From an uncultured Eubacteriales bacterium (lineage in GTDB: Bacteria; Bacillota; Clostridia; Oscillospirales; CAG-382): 64,000 nt of DNA. Below the pieces are notes generated by a model. That model ran no database searches. It had not been told where the DNA came from and saw only the letters and a list, made by a program, of their open reading frames with translations. Location: positions 62,001 through 126,000 of the forward strand of contig CAKSEL010000006.1 of the NCBI GenBank assembly GCA_934446675.1, given 5' to 3'. How positions within the stretch are numbered: the stretch's first letter is position 1; each line of letters starts with the position of its first letter. The position numbers and the translations under genes were made by a program. This document shows, piece by piece, positions 62,801-64,000 of the stretch.

Positions 62801-64000
62801 AACCACATGACCGCTTTTTTATTCGGTGCAAAGGACACTTTTACGGTATCAAAGCTTTTGGATTTGATGTCAACCGTCGTCTTTTTCTTGCCGTTTACGT
62901 AAATGTCGGCTTTTCTGGCATTTGTGTCAGCCTCGATATGAAGCGTCTGCCAGACGTTAGCGATATAGTCGTTAAGCTCTTCGTTTCCGACGGTGATCCT
63001 GCCGTTTTTGGTTTCAAAGGTAATGCTGTCATTATTTCCGACAAGGCTTACGGACGCGCCGTCTGCTTTTTCGGGCAGCAAAATCATTGTTTCAAAGCTG
63101 AGTTTACCTGCTGCGGGTGTAAATTTACGCTCCGCATATGCGGTCTTGCCTGCGTCGGTCTCGGCTTTTACGCTTGTAAGGTCGTAATTGCGCTCAGATT
63201 CGGTGACATCAAGCTTAAAGCCCTCCGAAGTCCAGCCTATCGGTGCTTTGCCGAGCTCGTCGTCATTTCCCGTAAGAAAATGATCGTTTACGATATAATT
63301 TTTTGAAAGGCGTGCGGCAAGAAGAGATATTTTACCCATTCCCTTCTTATTTGTGCCGAGAACAAGCTTTGATATTTCCATACCGGACGGAATTTCAAGA
63401 TTATCAAAAAGCTTTCCGGAATTAATATTCAGCTTTGCCGTTCCGTTATCGAGATCGAGATCCAGAGTTATAGCATAACGCTTTGCGTCTTTTTCGTCAA
63501 TCGCGGTATCGGTTTCGGTCTTGCCTTTGCCGACAAACGTCCACTTTCCGTTTTCGGGTACGAGAGATACAAGCTTTTGCTCGTCTGCGTTTTCAAAAGC
63601 AATGTAAATACCGTCGTCGTTTCCGGAAGCACTCACAAACAACTCAAGATGAAGCACACCGTCATTTACAGGCTCTATATCGCGTATAAGTGCATAGAAC
63701 TTTTCGTCGGACGAATCTGAAAACTCATATTTTTCGACACCTGTCGTATTTGTCAGCTCAAAGCGGTTATCGTATATCCAGCCGTTTGCAAGTCCGTTTC
63801 TGCCGGTGCCGGTAAACGTATCAATAAGATAATATGCGTCGGTATACTTTCTCACACCGCCGGATTTAAAGGTCTTTTTGACGCGCTGTGCGCTGTCTGC
63901 AATTCTCACTGCCATTGCGCTTATCTCACTCCTTTTCAAGTCGGAATAAGGCTCGAACGTTCCATACTCGTCATTACCGGCAAGGATGCCTGCCGCATAC
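59839..64000 (-). CDS. SLH-anchored GH99-like (WbsX) surface enzyme, C-terminal part (start beyond the right edge)
   Basis: The frame is open through base 64000, so the start lies outside; ~1387 residues are visible. The first visible residues (nt 63880-64000, AAGILAGNDEYGTFEPYSDL then KRSEISAMAVRIADS) are an S-layer homology domain. Two laminin-G-like regions follow (nt ~63850-62760), then a WbsX-type GH99-like catalytic domain (nt ~62720-61770: CWLWRDQ, FLHACWYCPSSD, MWENNGQ, ISTWNEYSEGTYVFPT). A copper-amine-oxidase-N-like segment lies at nt ~60975-60815, and two tandem homologous ~140-residue modules end it. Expected role: cell-surface cleavage of alpha-mannose-type or related glycans, by family; untested here. 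Confidence 0.85.
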   Translation of the reverse strand, partial: YAAGILAGNDEYGTFEPYSDLKRSEISAMAVRIADSAQRVKKTFKSGGVRKYTDAYYLIDTFTGTGRNGLANGWIYDNRFELTNTTGVEKYEFSDSSDEKFYALIRDIEPVNDGVLHLELFVSASGNDDGIYIAFENADEQKLVSLVPENGKWTFVGKGKTETDTAIDEKDAKRYAITLDLDLDNGTAKLNINSGKLFDNLEIPSGMEISKLVLGTNKKGMGKISLLAARLSKNYIVNDHFLTGNDDELGKAPIGWTSEGFKLDVTESERNYDLTSVKAETDAGKTAYAERKFTPAAGKLSFETMILLPEKADGASVSLVGNNDSITFETKNGRITVGNEELNDYIANVWQTLHIEADTNARKADIYVNGKKKTTVDIKSKSFDTVKVSFAPNKKAVMWFDDVVINNVIEHEDYPSYPKVAESKDYNVGVNVCWLWRDQHSGEGWDATSPFEEFDPYIGFYDEGLRETADWELKYMAEHGIDFLHACWYCPSSDVKAPIKKMRHSYYALHDGYMMAKYSDLVDFCIMWENNGQDCTSFEQFKEYIWNYWVEYYFKDPRYARLDNKAVLTVWNLANFQKSFGGVTGTKQAVAFMNDELKKLGYDGLILLDSTQGANSEKLYSDITDLGFDATYGYHWGANGYKPELQIENNRTDVKNAQSAGSHHIPTVSVGFNDVARNESRDPIITKEDHLKVCNDIKDILSGMHTGTWKDNTIMISTWNEYSEGTYVFPTASNGFDYLENVRQVFTDDISAHSKLDAKPTAEQIKRVSHLYPATHTPIRWLQFEKSDTQDDTALTAEDLVAVRTYDMSADGASKWKMNFGIENYSTSDGVISGVGMGEDFAVITKEMQPLAAKDAPILHIRMKNSVMAEFEVFYATTSDDTLNAKKRKGVKISSTGEFVDYYVNMGAEKNWKDNITVVRIDPQTAAGAFEISLIEFMNYPETAADSKPGVNVNGSKLNFTFAPKELSDGDYEVVGEAKNNGFYSMMRLCYIWNRFDGVLTLKSYDEHTYVFTVGSDKVTVDGKEQNLGYTFTLRDGLPVFHIKKLCNLLGYTYSLTGKTVMVKAASDEEYRALMNRVENQWEFDMGDSNDNWNIQNGTGYVSNGMFYVTSRNSDPAIIHKVAFNASDYNAVKIGVVYTKALEDAKPQLFYTTLSEKTYTADKCIFTTYNLSGKKYGDVVEAVFTLKDVLKFNGTITGIRFDPFGTKADFAIDYVRCENDASLAEETPQLVEVNDANQWYFDKDGDSDGWRIQNAENLVVSGGYLNASATNGDPAIVRSVSFNASDYQVAVVGVRYKGGLEKAKPDFFFTTAESSNWAADKHITGTYIVPAFVSEGETVEVMFDLTSNKLWNGNVTGLRFDPFGGYSDDFSIDYVRLYKRAEKTDE

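Noticed and set aside
1..64000. CRISPR arrays, tRNA or rRNA genes, insertion sequences, prophage or defence genes
   Set aside because: None was seen: no repeat-spacer pattern, no cloverleaf-like sequence noticed, no transposase, integrase or nuclease cluster.

Overview
The window looks like a chromosomal segment of a Gram-positive, endospore-forming anaerobe of the class Clostridia, plausibly a gut or plant-fibre Oscillospirales/Ruminococcaceae-like lineage. This rests on the sporulation genes (dipicolinate synthase dpaA/dpaB, YqfC, YqfD, a YlbJ-like protein), GGAGG-type ribosome binding sites with frequent TTG/GTG starts, sigma-A promoters close to TTGACA-N17-TATAAT, an Rrf2-sufCBDSU operon, two FeoAB systems with a FeoB-associated small protein, and an NADP-type secondary alcohol dehydrogenase. 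I see no tRNA, rRNA, CRISPR array, transposase or prophage gene.

Layout. 1-1.9 kb: the 5' part of a membrane protein gene that runs off the left edge, then rplM-rpsI (both minus). 2.3-8.8 kb (plus): a probable pantothenate ECF S-component with type II pantothenate kinase, an alpha-L-rhamnosidase, a Gfo/Idh/MocA oxidoreductase, a cytidine deaminase, and an HPr-kinase-like ATPase paired with an S24/S26 peptidase under its own consensus promoter. 8.9-16.5 kb: an HD phosphohydrolase (minus), then a GH127 arabinofuranosidase-like enzyme, LuxS, an MBL hydrolase, a nicotinamidase-like enzyme and two AraC regulators. 16.5-28.4 kb (minus): the Suf operon, feoAB, murA, and a YycH/YycI-like pair. 28.5-34 kb (plus): galM, dpaA-dpaB, galT and a CE2-type esterase.

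34-40 kb is a housekeeping operon: phoH, a short protein with a decarboxylase-beta-like motif, a fused ybeY-era gene, recO and mutS2. 40-44 kb holds a small helical protein, the alcohol dehydrogenase and an amino-acid ABC importer with an attenuator-like hairpin after the binding-protein gene. 44-47 kb holds yqfC-yqfD (minus) back to back with a ylbJ-like gene. 47-55.5 kb (plus) holds a Cys-rich small protein, a KDPG aldolase fused to a VOC domain, a YkgJ-type protein, a YihY membrane protein, a UPF0340 protein, pyk, asd and the second feoA-feoB set. 55.5-64 kb (minus) carries two very large surface proteins: a GLUG/beta-helix protein and an SLH-anchored GH99-like (WbsX) enzyme whose start lies beyond the right edge.

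Taken together the cell appears to harvest plant-type glycans (rhamnosidase, arabinofuranosidase, esterase, surface GH99-like enzyme), feed the sugars through Leloir, KDPG and glycolytic enzymes, and invest in iron and Fe-S supply. Nothing is an obvious defence or mobile system. The best candidates for unusual biology are the HprK-like/S26 peptidase pair, the YbeY-Era fusion with its short upstream partner, and the SLH-WbsX protein with duplicated C-terminal modules. All functional calls come from reading the sequence and were not checked by database search.
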